A stretch of DNA of 64,000 nt from positions 258,001 through 322,000 of the forward strand of contig CM075675.1 in assembly GCA_037962975.1 (NCBI GenBank). Reading direction: 5' to 3'. The translations under genes and the position numbers were made by a program. Positions 1 through 12,620 of the stretch are shown one piece after another. Each line of letters opens with the position of its first letter. The stretch's first letter is position 1. Source of the DNA: Clitoria ternatea (Eukaryota; Streptophyta; Magnoliopsida; Fabales; Fabaceae). The notes beneath the pieces were generated by a model. The model saw nothing but the letters and a program-made list of their open reading frames with translations. It was not told where the DNA came from and made no database searches.

Positions 1-556
1 AATAGGGAAGAACACTATTATGATTAAGTATAGGCAGTCTAGTATGGCGAAGGTGATTCTGGAGAGAAGTCCTTGGCATGTCATGGGGCATCTTTTAAGC
101 CTCTAGGAGTGTAAACCTCAAATGTCTTTGAGTGAGGTGAATTTTTCTAAAATTCCCTATTGGTTCCAGATTCACAACATTCCTTTTGAGTTTTTCACAG
201 CAGAGAATGCCTTAAAGATCAGTAAGAAGATAAGGGAAACCTTGGAGATTGAGGACCCAATGGTGGGAGGTATAATGGTCAAAAGTTTCCTAAGGGTGAG
301 AGTCCGGATTAACATAACAGCTCCTCTCCTTACAGGTCTATTTTTTCTAGGTGCAGAAGAAAAGCTAATTCCCATCTGGCTACGGTACGAGAAACTTCAG
401 GGACTATGTTATAACTGTGGAGTCATAGGCCATGATTTTAATATTTGTAAAGTTCCAAAGGTTATGTCTGCTTTTGAAGAAGGTAAGTTCAAATTTAGGA
501 AACATCTCTCAGCTCCTCTTGCAAAATCTTTGATTTCCATAGCCTTCCATGGCTAG
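1..556 (+). pseudogene. LINE ORF1-like fragment (DUF4283 plus zinc knuckle)
   Basis: The frame open from 122 to 556 encodes a DUF4283-type domain (residues about 1-95) followed by a CX2CX4HX4C zinc knuckle (CYNCGVIGHDFNIC, residues about 96-109). This arrangement is typical of ORF1 of plant LINE retrotransposons and of domesticated relatives. The same frame continues upstream to the window edge but is cut by an in-frame TAG at 104-106, so the ATG at 122 is probably an internal Met and not a true start. The coding frame ends at 554-556 soon after the knuckle, and no endonuclease or reverse transcriptase follows downstream. I read it as a decayed LINE piece. Coding similarity is seen directly; the element assignment rests on family knowledge. 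Confidence 0.6.
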
Positions 557-3500
557 GTGAACTCAGAACCGGAGAGATGAAGTGGCAAAGGGCAACAGAG
601 CAACCCTTCAAAAGAAGGAGTAGGAGGTGAAATAATGTTTACATCAGAGGAAGAAGTAGGTGTCAAAGCTAGTGAGCTGCAGGAAATGACTACTAAGAAG
701 GACAATGGTACCTTGGGGGTAACTAGTGACCTTTCCAAGACAAAAAAAGCTCATATTGATCTGGTCCTAAAGAGAAGTGGCCAGATAGTTGAAGAGAGGG
801 CTCCATAAACAGCAATCAGCCATCCTCTGTCAGTATCCTAGTGGATCTCATATTTCCTGTAACAGCCTTGGATTTCGAGAGTAGGATATTAGACCCTCAA
901 AGCTCCTAAGGATGCTCTGTTGGGCTTCTAGTAAGAGGTTTAAGGCCTTTCGCCCGTTCGCTAGCAATTAATATAGGGCATCAAGAGGTTATGAGAAGAA
1001 ATTAACCTAGAAGGATAAAGGACACCGCTTAGAGAAAAGAATGAGATAAATTAGTGGTAGCAAAAGAGTTATTTAGATTTTGTTTGGCCTAGTGTAAATA
1101 ACTGGTAACACTCCCTACTTCTGATAATCATGATCGAGTGTGGATAATAATAATCTGTGATAATTAAGATTTGAGTTAGATGATGATTTTCTTAGTGTTT
1201 GATAACCAACACTAACACTCCTTTAGTACTCATATGATTTGATTAGGAATAAGCGGTTAATTTTGAGTGAATTATTCTAGATGTGTGTATATATGTGTTC
1301 AGGAGCCTTCAATTATCTACAAAATTAGAATTTTTTAGTACATCATTAAGTTAATTATTTAATCATTATTAATAATCATTTAATCATTGAGTACTTATTG
1401 CTAGGTAATGGGCAATGAATTAGTCATTTAACGGATAATCGACTTATAATCATTTACTAATAAATAATTAGTTAATCAGTGATTATTCGGTAAATGCCTA
1501 TTAATTAATCTTTTAATATTCGAATTGTCAATTTTCTAATTAATTGATAATTAGTTGTTGAATAATTTAATAATAAATTATTGTCGGGTTTCCCCGAATT
1601 GAGCTTGGGACCCGACAGACTATTTAACTATGATATCTCGACCTGAGATTAGTCATTTGGTAAGAAAACTTATCCTGTCAGGACCCTCTCGTGGTAAATT
1701 GAGGATGTCAGACCCAGCCCGACCGGTATAGTCAGAACCTTAACTACTCCCCACGTCCGATCGTGTATATGCTTCGTGATACCCGATGGCGACGCGGTCA
1801 GTCCCTGGTGACTCATTTTGGTAATTTAGGAACTCTTTCTAAAGAGACCGAATCCCAACGCAGACCTTATCAATCTTGTTTCTCAGAGAAACGATTAAAT
1901 CCAAATTGGACCCGTAATTCCGGTCTAAACACTTTAGTGTTTTGGGCCTAACTTTTGCGTATAAGTATAGAATCGAATGATTCTAATCTCAAATTTTTCA
2001 TTGTGAAGAGATCTACGATTGTTATCTCTGACTCTGAACTCTGATTCCCACTCTATCATCCTTGAAATCAAGAGTCAAGTATTTATACTCTAAAAACCTG
2101 CTATTTTATTTCTTTTCCATGCGCATGGTTCCTTCAGAAAATCATAACTTCCTCATACGACCTTCGATTCGCGTAAAACCAGTCTCAAAATCTACGTAAT
2201 GAAACTCTCTATGTTTTTCGTGCAAACCTTGAAGGCCAGATTTGGTACAGTTTTCATAATCTTCCCAGGTATCCATTTTCATTTCAGCACTGCACACTTT
2301 TAGAAAAAAATTTGTATCTCCCTTATACAGTACTAGAATCAATCTATTCTTTTTTCTATAACTCCATATAAAAAATATCTACAAAATTTATGAAAGGCAC
2401 GAAGACTGAATCCTAAAGGAAAAATATTGGCAAATTTATTTTCTCAATTATTTTTAATTCAAGAGCCCCAGGAGTACCTTGTCTTAGTTCGGGTATAACT
2501 CGAGCTACCAATCTTAGAATTTCACATATGATATATCAAATCTAAGAGGAAACAAAGCTCTAAAAGTTGTGTTGGCCATTTTTCCAAATTCCTATTTCAC
2601 AAATTATCACCTATTTATTTTAATCGCCATGAACACTTTTAGTTTCTTGTGCGGTAAGGTAATTTTCTGATCATCGATTTTCGACACCATCACCTTCCAT
2701 CTAACATCCAGAGGAGAGGTGTCACTCCTCTGGACCTCTAGCCCACTAAGAATCCCTTAAAGATCTTCCTAAACCACTTAGCAAATCACCATTTAATCTT
2801 TCCACCTAACAAGATCTCTCTTAGATTTTCTCTCTTATCCAACATATCATTGCACCTGCACTTCACTCTCTTCACCATTCCAGCAGCCAATCCCCTTTCA
2901 TGCACAACACCATCACGCCATCCCAAGCCTCCATCCCTCTTCCCCATTCACGACTGAACATCCCAAGGAACCACCATCACCTTTCAAAATTTATTCAACT
3001 TCTCTTCTTCTTCTTCTTGGCTGTTCGTGAGGTGTCTCCCCATGCAAGCCTTATTCTTTTTGTTTCTCTACCATCCAAGAGCATTATTCTGCACCTAGAC
3101 CCACTTGGTCATGCCTCTCTTGACCGTGGTCCTTCTTAGCTTTAAAATGTAAGGTTTTGAGCTCAAAACTTCTAAACCCTTAGCCATCTCTTTTCTTTTC
3201 AAATTTCTAGCAACCATGCATGTGCTTTAAGCACTTTCTTTCTCTGTTTTGGGCCCTAAAACCGTATTCCCTATGGCTATTTTGGGGTGACATGTTCATT
3301 CTTAGATCTCGTAGAGCGATTAGTAGAAATCGGCATCGAAGCGACGGAAGGTTTGGAGGCGAACGACAAGTAAGCAGCATTTTATTTCATTTAACTTGAC
3401 GATTTCTTGGCTATTTGGGTGGCTGGATGTGACCTTCTTGATGGTTAAAAATATTGCATGTTATTTTTTTTAGCAACGCACGGGTGATCGACGACGATCA

Positions 3501-4126
3501 GCGAAGAGCTTTGCAATTGGGAAAATTTTTGGACAAGTCACCCTTTCTCCTTCCCTAAACCGTGAGTTGATCATGAGGTAAGGGGGTCTTGCCTTGGTTT
3601 GATTTGATTTTAATTCCACCATATTATTTCTTAAATGCCCGAAAGTCGTTGTTTTGAGTTTCATTACGATCTGATGGTTAGATTAAGAGTTACGCGATTT
3701 TTGCTACCGCTGTAATTTTTTGATTATATTTCGTATGATTATGCAATTCTATAGCTCTCGAAAAAGGCATATAATAACGAGGCGAGCTCTGGTCGCTCTA
3801 GATGGACAAGAGGATAAGGCAGGCTTGACGTATATATTATGATATGATTCTGAGGAGGGAATGAGCTCGCATGCATCATGATCACTAGGAAATTTAAAAT
3901 AAGAAGATGGAATTCATGCACTACACTACTTTATTTGTGTGTGTATAAATTATGAATACTTGTGTTGGATTGATATTGTGTGTAAAGTAGCCAATAGTGA
4001 GAAAGAGGGAAAGAACTGTGAGAAAGAGGGAAAGAACTGTGAGTAAGGATATGAGGTATGTACTACCATACCGAATAAGGGTAGATAAGTTAGATTGACT
4101 TAAATAGGCTTCCCCCTGACTAAGAG
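557..4126. other. Intergenic, repeat-like DNA without a recognised gene
   Basis: No credible gene is visible. Two stretches look like old LTR-retrotransposon debris. One, about 1560-2000, is GC-richer than its surroundings and contains the inverted pair TGTCGGGT/ACCCGACA at about 1582-1617. The other, about 3240-3600, has the GC-containing style of Gypsy LTRs. Neither has ends I can define. A 21-bp direct tandem repeat (TGAGAAAGAGGGAAAGAACTG, two copies) lies at 3998-4039. Confidence 0.3.
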
Positions 4127-5720
4127 TGTAACATCCCAAAATTTAGATAAATACTTAATTGAGTGAAATAATTAATAAAATAATTGAATATGAATTACCT
4201 CATGCCCTAAAATTTAGAAATAATTAAATTAAAATTTAATCAGGGTCCAAAACGGAGAAAACTTTAATCAGGGTCCAAAATAAAATTTCTCCTCCTCCTC
4301 CTCCTCCTCCCTCCATTTTTGTTTCTCCCGCTCTCACTCCTTGGAGCTCATTTCTCTTTGGCTTGAGGTAAGTTCCCTCACCATTTTCTTGAGTTCTAGA
4401 CCTAGGTTATGAGTTAATATGGTTAGGGAGGGTGTTATATGTATGGGATATATTATGGGAGCAATTATTATACAAAACCCTAAGGTGGGGTGTAATAAAT
4501 GAAAGGTTTTAAAAGGGTGTATGGTGGTACAAGAAAATGGTAATTAATATGGTGGAAAAAGATGGATATTAATGGTGGTTGTTGGGTTGTTCCTAACCCT
4601 AAGATTGGGGAAAATATATAATGGTGTTAGAGGAGTTGATTTTAAGCATGAATATATGATATTTACAGTGAAAGAGTATTTATTAATGTTAGGAGATGAT
4701 GTTGATAATGGTAGATGGTCATTAATGATGGTAGCTAGCCATTAATGTGGAAACCCTTTTATGGGTATGGCTTTAAATATATAATAATTGATATTAACAC
4801 CAAACCCATGGAGGTTGCTGTGAATAAATGAAATGGAAAGTAGTTTGATAATGATAATGGCATTAACACCAAGTTGTTAAATTAAGAACATTTGAATATT
4901 GGTGGTATAGATGAAAATAATTGTATGGTACATGGTGTGATGTAGGAAACGACCCCATCAACGAAATGTGACCTTCGAACCGCAACGAATACTACTTTTC
5001 TTGAGGTAGGAGGGAGTAACATTTTGTAAATGCATGATTTCATCCATTATTAATATGTTAAAGTGGTTAAGTTATGGAGTGTGAAAGTTGGCCCGGAGGC
5101 CAAATTTATAGAATTCTGCATTTTGGTCTGTTGGTCATCGATTATCGCTTTTGTGTAATTGATTACTAGAGCCTCTATAATCGAATACATCCTTTCTTTA
5201 ATCGATTACTAAGGTAAAAATAGAGGGTTTGCGTGGTTTTGGGTCATGTAACACTTAGATCCGTAGTCCTTGCTACCAGGGTTATACACAACAAGAAAAA
5301 TTTACTCTGATTTTACTAGACCTTGGGTAAATTTTAGGATTTTAGTCGAGAACGTCACACTTAGCTCCTGTCTTTTTCTCTCGTGCTTTCTCGTGGAAAG
5401 AAAGAAGGATGAAAATGTTATAGTCACAAGGGTGTTTTCATTATTTTGTTATTTCTTTTCTATTTTCTTTTATTTCCTTAAACAAAAGTTTCACTTTTAC
5501 TCCATGATAAATTATATTTTTCCACCACCATTCAATCTAAATTTAAATTTACTAGTTACTCACTTAAAATCAATCATTCCAATTTTATTACCTCAATAAA
5601 AATCCTCAATTAATTTATAATAATTTGGGAAAATTCCTAATTAATCCATGGTAGTTTAATTTATTCCAAATAAATTCTTATGCGACAAAATAATTTAAAT
5701 TTAATATCAGGGATGTTACA
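4127..5720. mobile_element. Probable solo LTR of a Ty3/Gypsy element
   Basis: The segment begins TGTAACATCCC and ends GGGATGTTACA, an 11-bp perfect terminal inverted repeat starting TG and ending CA, as expected for an LTR. The interior holds a CTC-rich tract at about 4290-4312 and a TTGAGGTAAG-like splice donor, features I associate with Tekay/Del-type Gypsy LTRs. No internal coding region accompanies it, so a solo LTR of about 1.59 kb fits best. The adjacent 5-bp flanks (AAGAG and CAATG) do not match, but the flanks share a 10-mer with one mismatch (see findings), so the class remains open. Confidence 0.5.
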
Positions 5721-6025
5721 CAATGACTAAAAGCTAACCATGCATGGCTAATTCCTGCCCCTTCTGAGAGTAATCCTCTTCATTGTTGCAACAACATGCT
5801 TCTTCGAATCTATATTTATCAATAATATTAATCAATGACACACACTTTGTGTTAAGAGTAAAGTATGAACTCATGATTGAGCAGTCTGAACCCCATGAGA
5901 TTTGTTAATAATTCACATCAAGACTCTCAACTAAAATGAAGTCTGCACTGTTTGTGTGTCTAACAATTATGTTAAAGTGTGTCAGGAGTCCGTAGAGCTC
6001 TATTTGCAAAAGAAAGAGGGAGTCT

Positions 6026-7192
6026 GTTAGAATCAATTCGCTTTTGAATTAAAGAAGTTCGTAATCACTCAAGCTTCATTGGATCAAGTCTTTTGGTGTG
6101 TTAAGACCCTCAGGAGATCACTCTTTCAGACCTCTAGAAGATCTGTGACTCTTCGAGTTCTCAACAAAGGATCTTTCCTTACCTAATATGGAGCTGCATG
6201 AACTTTTTCATGCCCTCTCTAATGCCATCATCAAAAAAGAAATCAACGGAAAAGTTAAAGACTTTTTCACGTTGATCAAGAAAACTACCTCGTATATCTC
6301 AAGGTATCAGAAAAGCTGAAATTGGTCAGAACGGATAGCCTAAGGTCAACTGCTATAGAGTGTACGTGCTTTCCCAAAGTAAATAAGCAAAAAGGATCTT
6401 TTGTTGAAAACTTTCGAAATTGCCCAGATAAGGAAACTTCTCTGAAGCATGTGTATGCATTCACTTACAGCATAATCCTCAAGAGACCAACATCCTGCAA
6501 AGCTGAACCAACGGATATTTTTCAGAAAGACTATAAATATAAGAAGCTTTTGGAAATAAGATAGTTACATTGTTAAACCTGCTACTAATACACTCTCTTA
6601 TTTCTTTCTTTAGAAACCTAAGTCTATAAGACTTTTCTTGAAAAGTTTCTAAGTTCTTGTATTTACTACTTAAATCCTCTTTGTAGTTCTGCTTAGTGCA
6701 GACCGTGACTTATTGTAGTCTGTAGCTCAGTGTACCTTGTAATCATTTCATATCCCTGTACGCTGAGTTATTTGATTGTAACATCAAACACTTTCTCTAC
6801 CATCACTATGTACATTTTGGTGTGTTGCCAGAATTTGTTAGTGTTGGTAAACACTGTAGCCTGAAGAGGCTTTTGGAAGAATACTTGGGTTTTTTAGCCA
6901 AAAGTGGCTAGAGTCAAGAATACTTGGGTATAAGTCAGAAGTGGCTGGAGTCAAGAATACTGTTACATTGGGCTGGTGCAGATTGTAAAGGTTCTTTACA
7001 ATAGTGAAAATCCTTTGGGCTGAAGAGACTGGACTAGCTTCTGAGTTGGAAGTGAACCAGGATAAATCTCCGCTGTGCATTTTCCTTATCCCTTATCGTT
7101 GGTATGTTGAAATCGATTTTTACTTGAGCAGTCTGTACGCAAATATTTTGAAAAAGAGTTTAAGACTTATTCAACCCCCTTCTAAGTCTAAC
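6026..7192 (+). mobile_element. Probable SIRE/Maximus-type Copia LTR remnant
   Basis: The stretch starts TGTTAGAATCAATTCG, contains a TATA-like ACTATAAATATAAG at about 6529-6543, and ends with a TTATTCAACCCCC-TTCTAAG motif near 7170-7188. In family knowledge this ending resembles the 3' part of SIRE/Maximus LTRs. No gag-pol follows, so it would be a solo or degraded LTR. Exact ends and target-site duplication could not be set by eye. Short ORFs inside it (6322-6564, 7004-7210) have no recognisable product. Confidence 0.35.
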
Positions 7193-7210
7193 TTTGTACC
7201 ATCACTTTGA

Positions 7211-8928
7211 TTCTTCGATAAGGGTGGTAGTCCTTAGGGATGCACAAAGGTGGAAGAAAGTGATGAGATTAGTGAGGAATAGGCGGGGTAAAGTGAGAGG
7301 AGAAGGCAAGAAAGGGAAGAAGAAGAAATATTCATTTGGGGAAATTTTTTAATTTTAGGTTAAGGGACTAATCTAACATATACTAGACATTGGAGACCTA
7401 TTTGATGGCCTTTGGTGAGTGTACACTTCAAAAACATAAGTTCAACACTTACAACGACAGTGCAAGTTTAAGTACTTGGCAGTTAACGTGCCACGAAACA
7501 TTTAACGAGATGACACTGTAACAGGAATGATAACATAGACGAACTTGAATAACAAAGTGATACATCAAGATTTATGAAGTCACTTTTGTAGTGAGAGGAC
7601 AAAATTGATTAATCACAAATAAATTGAGGGCGATAAATGTGAATAATACCACAAATCATTTGATTTAATATTAATAGTTAAGGTATATAATAATTCATAA
7701 AACATATTTACAAATTTATTTATCTCATCCTTTTTAATAACAAATAACTCTCATTTCTTATCTCAAAACCTTCGTATGCGTAATATAGTTATGTTCTAGG
7801 TAGTTATAATGGTTAGATCGTCAATCTTACCTTTAAACCCTAAACATAAATACTATAACTTGATCTTTCTCATGTTAATATTGAAAATTATTTTTAAAAA
7901 ATGGAACATATTCTTTATGTTTAAATTTTGAAATTCATGTAATTATGTTTCACATTTAAACTCAAGGGTTTTGTATTTCTTAAGCATTGAATGTTTGGAT
8001 TAGTTTTAATATTCATTACCAGATTCTCCTTAATCTTTTCTTTAATTGTCTGTTTGCAATTATTACTTATCTTTTATTGTTTTTATTTTTTTTTATAAAT
8101 TGATTAACTTTTCAAATTTTAATTTTTTTATATCCTTTATACATTTTCATACCCTACTATACAGGTATCTTCTGTACCTTAAAAGTATTTGACGGTATTT
8201 TTCAAGAAAACATATTCAACAAGAACGCACATGATCACAAACATTTCTAACGATAACAATGCACTATATAAATTCTTGATTTTTATTTTTGTAGAGTGCT
8301 ATAATAAAGTGAAAAAGGGTATAATAAATTTATAGAAGATGAAATAGTTAATCAATCTATATAAAAAAGATATTTTAAAAACAATCAAAATATAAATAAT
8401 AAATACAAACAGATGATAACGAGAATATATTGTAATGAATATTAAAACTAATGTAAATATTTAATGTTTAGGATTGAGATTAACAAAACCTTACATTTAA
8501 AAGTTTATGATTATTTATATGTCAACTAAATGTATATATTCTCTGTAGATAAACTATAACTATTATTCCATCCGTTATTTTTTATCTGTTTCTATTTAAA
8601 AAAAAAATTGTTCTTTTTTATTTGTCTCTATTATTTTCTTTATATTATACCCTTACCTATGGAATGACTAAACACTAATAGTATTAATAAAGATTTAATT
8701 TAAGAAAAAAATAAAGTAGGAAAATAGATGTAAAAATGTTGTAATCCAAGAACATTAATTATTTTTGTTAATATGTATGATTTAACCTTAAAAACAGATA
8801 AAAACGGAGAGATAATATCAATTTAATTTAAATATATTATTAATGTAATTTTTTTTATATTGTCATGTAATTACAGATTGGCCAAAATACGCGATTATTA
8901 TTAATTTTTGTAATCATTACTTTAAAAA

Positions 8929-8974
<46 letters not shown>

Positions 8975-9747
8975 ATAAATAGATTTTAATTGGTTGAGAG
9001 CCGTAAAACTTTTTATATATACTAACAATATATATTAATTAAACTCCTATTTTATTATCATATATTAAGTCAAACGATTTTTTTCTTAATTGAATTGATT
9101 TACCAAATTAATTATCATATATTTATAAATATACTTGGTAAAATTTTCTTTTAGAATATATAAAAATGATAAATTTGTATCCGTTAATATATTTAATGTA
9201 TTAATTTTGTTACACACGTGACATGAAAACATGGTTACAAAACATGCAAATATTTATTAACAAAACAAAATGCAAAATGATATTATTATGATTTCTTCTC
9301 TTCATTCTCTTACATGGGTAACAATCAAAAACTTAACAACTTCAATAAAAACCAATAAAACTGAAGGACTTGTAATATAATAATAAAATAAAATAAAATA
9401 ACATTAAATAGTTGAAAATACTTGAAGAAAATCAAAGTTAAAAATATTATTATTACATAATATATTATTATTATTAAATATTTTCCGGATCCTTCAATTC
9501 TTCTTTTCATTTTACCTTTTTAAATTCTTTTGAACATATCTATATTTTTTATTTTCTAATTTTTTTATGTTTGAATATTTTATTAAATTAAAGGAAAATA
9601 ATGAAACAACAGTAAAAAATTGATTGTTTTATTTCCTTTATAATTTAATAAAAATAAGGGGGAATGATGATTTTTTAAAAAGGAAAACAATTTTGACATT
9701 TTCAAGAGATTAGAGAAATAGATAAGGTAAAACAAGAAAAAGTAAAA
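7211..9747. other. AT-rich intergenic DNA
   Basis: No gene or structured element is recognised. The stretch is strongly AT-rich with many short homopolymer runs. The only discrete feature is the AT dinucleotide microsatellite listed separately. Confidence 0.4.
8929..8970. repeat. (AT)n microsatellite, about 20 units
   Basis: An uninterrupted run of alternating T and A is visible, flanked by AAAAAG on the left and GTGTATAAAT on the right. Confidence 0.95.
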
Positions 9748-9798
9748 GTCCCACATTGAAAAACTTCATCCTCTCGTGTTCCCTTTTTCTAATATAAA
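9748..9798 (+). promoter_or_regulatory. snRNA-type promoter motif pair (USE plus TATA)
   Basis: GTCCCACATTG at 9748-9758 matches 10 of 11 positions of the plant snRNA Upstream Sequence Element (RTCCCACATCG). TATAAA follows at 9793-9798, 34 bp after the USE. A spacing of about 33-34 bp is the arrangement known for Pol II-transcribed plant snRNA genes, whereas Pol III genes use about 23-24 bp. I do not recognise a U1, U2, U4 or U5 sequence at the expected start near 9820-9830. It may be an orphan promoter, drive an unknown RNA, or be chance. Confidence 0.4.
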
Positions 9799-10492
9799 AA
9801 GTCAGTATTTTAATCAAGAACTTCCACGTGTGCATCGTATTTCTATATTACAGGATTGTGGGCATTGACGCTAAGATTGACATTAACACGTTATTCCTTT
9901 TGAGGTTAGTAGTTTTTTTCTTCTGAACATTACTTGTTGCCTCAACGATTAGCCAGTTATTTTCGGTTTATACAAATTAAGACGTTGTTGCCTCTGAAAG
10001 AACATCATTTTTCTCATTTTAGATCGTGTAAATGCTGCTCATAGAATGTACTTGGCTTTTATTCATACCCTGGTAATATAGAAAATGCATTTTTTTTTCT
10101 TTTCAAATATATAATTGATCCGAAGAGAAAGAAATTTTATTTTTATAATAAAAACTCTGGTATTTGAATATCTAGATTAGATTTGTCCAAACATAATGAT
10201 AACTTTATGATGTACAGATTTAGACACGACATGAACATATGAATATTTCGACGCAATCAACTCTAAAATATAGGATATCGTAAAAACATAAATTTTCATG
10301 TTTTCAAATCAAACTTTTAAATTTTATATTTTTACCATGTTAAATAAAACATAGTAATATATATTTTAAAATTTTATATTATATTTATAATTTAAGTAAA
10401 TTAACGTTTTGAAAAAAGTTAATAAATATATTTTTAATAAGATTAGAATGTTGATGCTTAGGTGATAATCAATTTTTGTATATGTTCAGAAA
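9799..10492. other. Upstream region of the MADS-box gene
   Basis: AT-rich DNA. TATGTTCAG at about 10480-10488, immediately before the start codon, looks like a 3' splice site, so a 5'-UTR intron is possible but unproven. No other feature is recognised. Confidence 0.3.
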
Positions 10493-11482
10493 ATGGGTCG
10501 TGGAAGAATACCTATGGAACTGATTCAGAAGGAGAAAGCCCGTAAGACGACATACATGAAGAGAAAAAGCGGCTTAATGAAGAAAGTTTATGAATTTTCT
10601 ACTCTTTGTGGGGTTGATGTTTGCCTCATTATGTATGCCCCCATGTTTGATGGTGAACCAGAAACATGGCCACAGGACAGAGAAGATGTAGAGCGCATCA
10701 TTCAGAAGTATCATAACACGACTAGTGATAGGCGTCCTAAGATGTATAATGTGCAAGAGTATTACAAGGATAGGATGAAAAAAACTGAAGCTGATATTTC
10801 CAAAGTGTGCAAAGAAAAATTCAAGATCATTTACCCAACTTGGGATGACTCTTTCAATGATCTTGGACAGGAAGAACTTGGGATATTGGTTAATATGCTG
10901 GATTCAAAGCTTAATGCTTGTCATCAAAGGATGGATATGCTAAAACGAGATTTAAAGGCAAAAACTGTAGCACAATCAGACACCGTTGATACACTTACTC
11001 CTTACATGGCCTCAAATTCAAGTAGCCACCTCAATCTCATGTTCCAAGCACAACATTTTCCTCCCCCTATGAATTCAATTAGTGATAATAACAAGCTAGC
11101 ATTTTACCCATTTCAGTATAGCCAGAGTTCTCAATCTTCCATGCCTCACTTTGGTCAAAATTGCCCCCAATTGATGGGAAAAAATGAAATGGTTGATTGG
11201 GCTAATCAAGTTGGTGTCGTTGCTTCTGATCCCAATACTGGTATGCTAAAGGAGGGTGGCCCCCAAAAATACCAAAACGCCTCAGCATGCTATTACAACG
11301 GAAATACACAAACAATAATGCAGCCATATACAATTGCTTTGCAGACTCTTCCTTCTCAGTCACAGTACGAAGCCGCTTCACAGGCCCCATCAGGTCTACC
11401 ACCAGGGTTTCAACTTAATGGTTTCTACGATTCAACTATGTTTCAAGCTCAAATGTTCACCCATATGCATGGAAGGAAGTAA
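10493..11482 (+). CDS. Type I (M-gamma-like) MADS-box transcription factor
   Basis: A single uninterrupted exon encodes 329 aa. Residues 1-60 form a MADS DNA-binding and dimerisation domain. It starts MGRGRI, has the basic segment RKTTYMKRKSGLMKKVYE, and then the hydrophobic core FSTLCGVDVCLIMYAP. The following EPETWP matches the (E)PxxWP motif typical of M-gamma proteins of the AGL80/PHERES type. Residues about 85-160 are charged and could form a coiled coil; no classical K-box is seen. The C-terminal half is rich in Q, S, N and P, as in transactivation or interaction tails. Type I MADS genes are usually intronless and act in the nucleus, mostly in female gametophyte and endosperm. The ATG is the only one giving a complete MADS domain. 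There is no stop or frameshift, so the gene looks intact. Confidence 0.88.
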   Translation: MGRGRIPMELIQKEKARKTTYMKRKSGLMKKVYEFSTLCGVDVCLIMYAPMFDGEPETWPQDREDVERIIQKYHNTTSDRRPKMYNVQEYYKDRMKKTEADISKVCKEKFKIIYPTWDDSFNDLGQEELGILVNMLDSKLNACHQRMDMLKRDLKAKTVAQSDTVDTLTPYMASNSSSHLNLMFQAQHFPPPMNSISDNNKLAFYPFQYSQSSQSSMPHFGQNCPQLMGKNEMVDWANQVGVVASDPNTGMLKEGGPQKYQNASACYYNGNTQTIMQPYTIALQTLPSQSQYEAASQAPSGLPPGFQLNGFYDSTMFQAQMFTHMHGRK

Positions 11483-12280
11483 GCCACAACCACAACACTT
11501 CAAACATATTTGCATGGTTAGGTTTTATTCCCTTAGACTGGTCGGCTAATTCTATAATTAGTTGTTTTCTTTGGGTTTTGGGTTTGTGCTCTGGCATTCT
11601 TTCTAGTGATTCACTTTTTTTTTTTGGTTAACATTTTAATTCGTTTTCAAGTGAGACCAGAACCCAATGATCCACTTACTTGATTAATCAAGACTTTAAT
11701 ATATTTGTTGTTTTACTTAAATAACAAGGGTGCAAGAATGAAATTGAGTTCTTTCTCTCTTATATTTAGAAAGAATCTGTATTTGGCACCTTTGAAAAAC
11801 TCAAGACGGTTTTTCTTAGCCTGTTATCTCTCTTAATAAATTTGTAAAATTTGACATTAGTGACTTAAGAATTTCATTGTGTATGGTATGTTGCTATGGA
11901 TAATCTTGCATTGTTACCAACTTAATTTTTTGCTATTTTAATTTTAATTGAAGAATATTACTTAGATTATTCAAGAAATTATATATAAGCCATAAAACAT
12001 GGATACTTCTCTTTTTTGGAAGTGTCTATGATATTAAGTACATTTTCAACATTAAGGGTGGTTTTATTCAGCTGCAGAACCTGCATTCCGGTGAAGACAA
12101 CTCTGTTTTTCTCCGTGGCCAAAACCGTGGTCTATTTGGGTGGGGTCATGCTTCTGTTCCATCACCCACACCTCCGTCCCGCCAGCCACACCTTCTTTTC
12201 CCTATGACCTCCTCCCTTGAGCCAATAGAGTTTTACCAAAAGACAACCATACCCTCACTAAGCCATTTAAAGAGATCCGA
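11483..12280. other. Downstream of MADS gene; nothing recognised
   Basis: This covers the likely 3' UTR of the MADS gene and ordinary AT-rich spacer. Short ORFs here have no recognisable similarity. Confidence 0.35.
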
Positions 12281-12620
12281 ACACCAAAGGCTGTGTGGGT
12301 GTGTAGGGGTGGTTGTGGGTTGACGGTGTGGTGGTGTGTGTGGAAGCCAGATGGTTATGGGTTGATGGGTTCATGGTGTGGTGGGAGGCCGTGGGAGTGG
12401 GTGAGGGTGGTTGTGGGTTGATGGAGGTTTGTTTTAGTGGAGTGGAGGTTGTGTGGGTGTGTTGATGGGTTGTTGAGTGGTGGCCATGGGGTGACGGTGT
12501 TGTGTGTGGTGATGGGTTTTGTAGGTGGTTATGGGGTGGTGAAGTTGGTGGTGATGGTAGGGGATAGTTGGATGGTGGTGTTGTGGGTGATTGAATGGTG
12601 AGGTTGATGGTGATGGTAAA
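12281..12620 (+). repeat. GT-rich low-complexity tract
   Basis: About 340 bp in which the plus strand is almost free of C and consists of degenerate GTGGGTTGATGG / GGTGGTTGTGGG units. The strong strand asymmetry and repeated GGG runs are plain in the sequence. The apparent His/Pro-rich ORF on the other strand (12434-12670) is a by-product of this composition. Confidence 0.8.

Noticed and set aside
9840..9900. Weak resemblance to U4 snRNA (GGGCATTGACGC) downstream of the USE/TATA pair
   Set aside because: The match is about a dozen bases. It lies some 20 bp too far from the TATA box and the rest does not align to U4.
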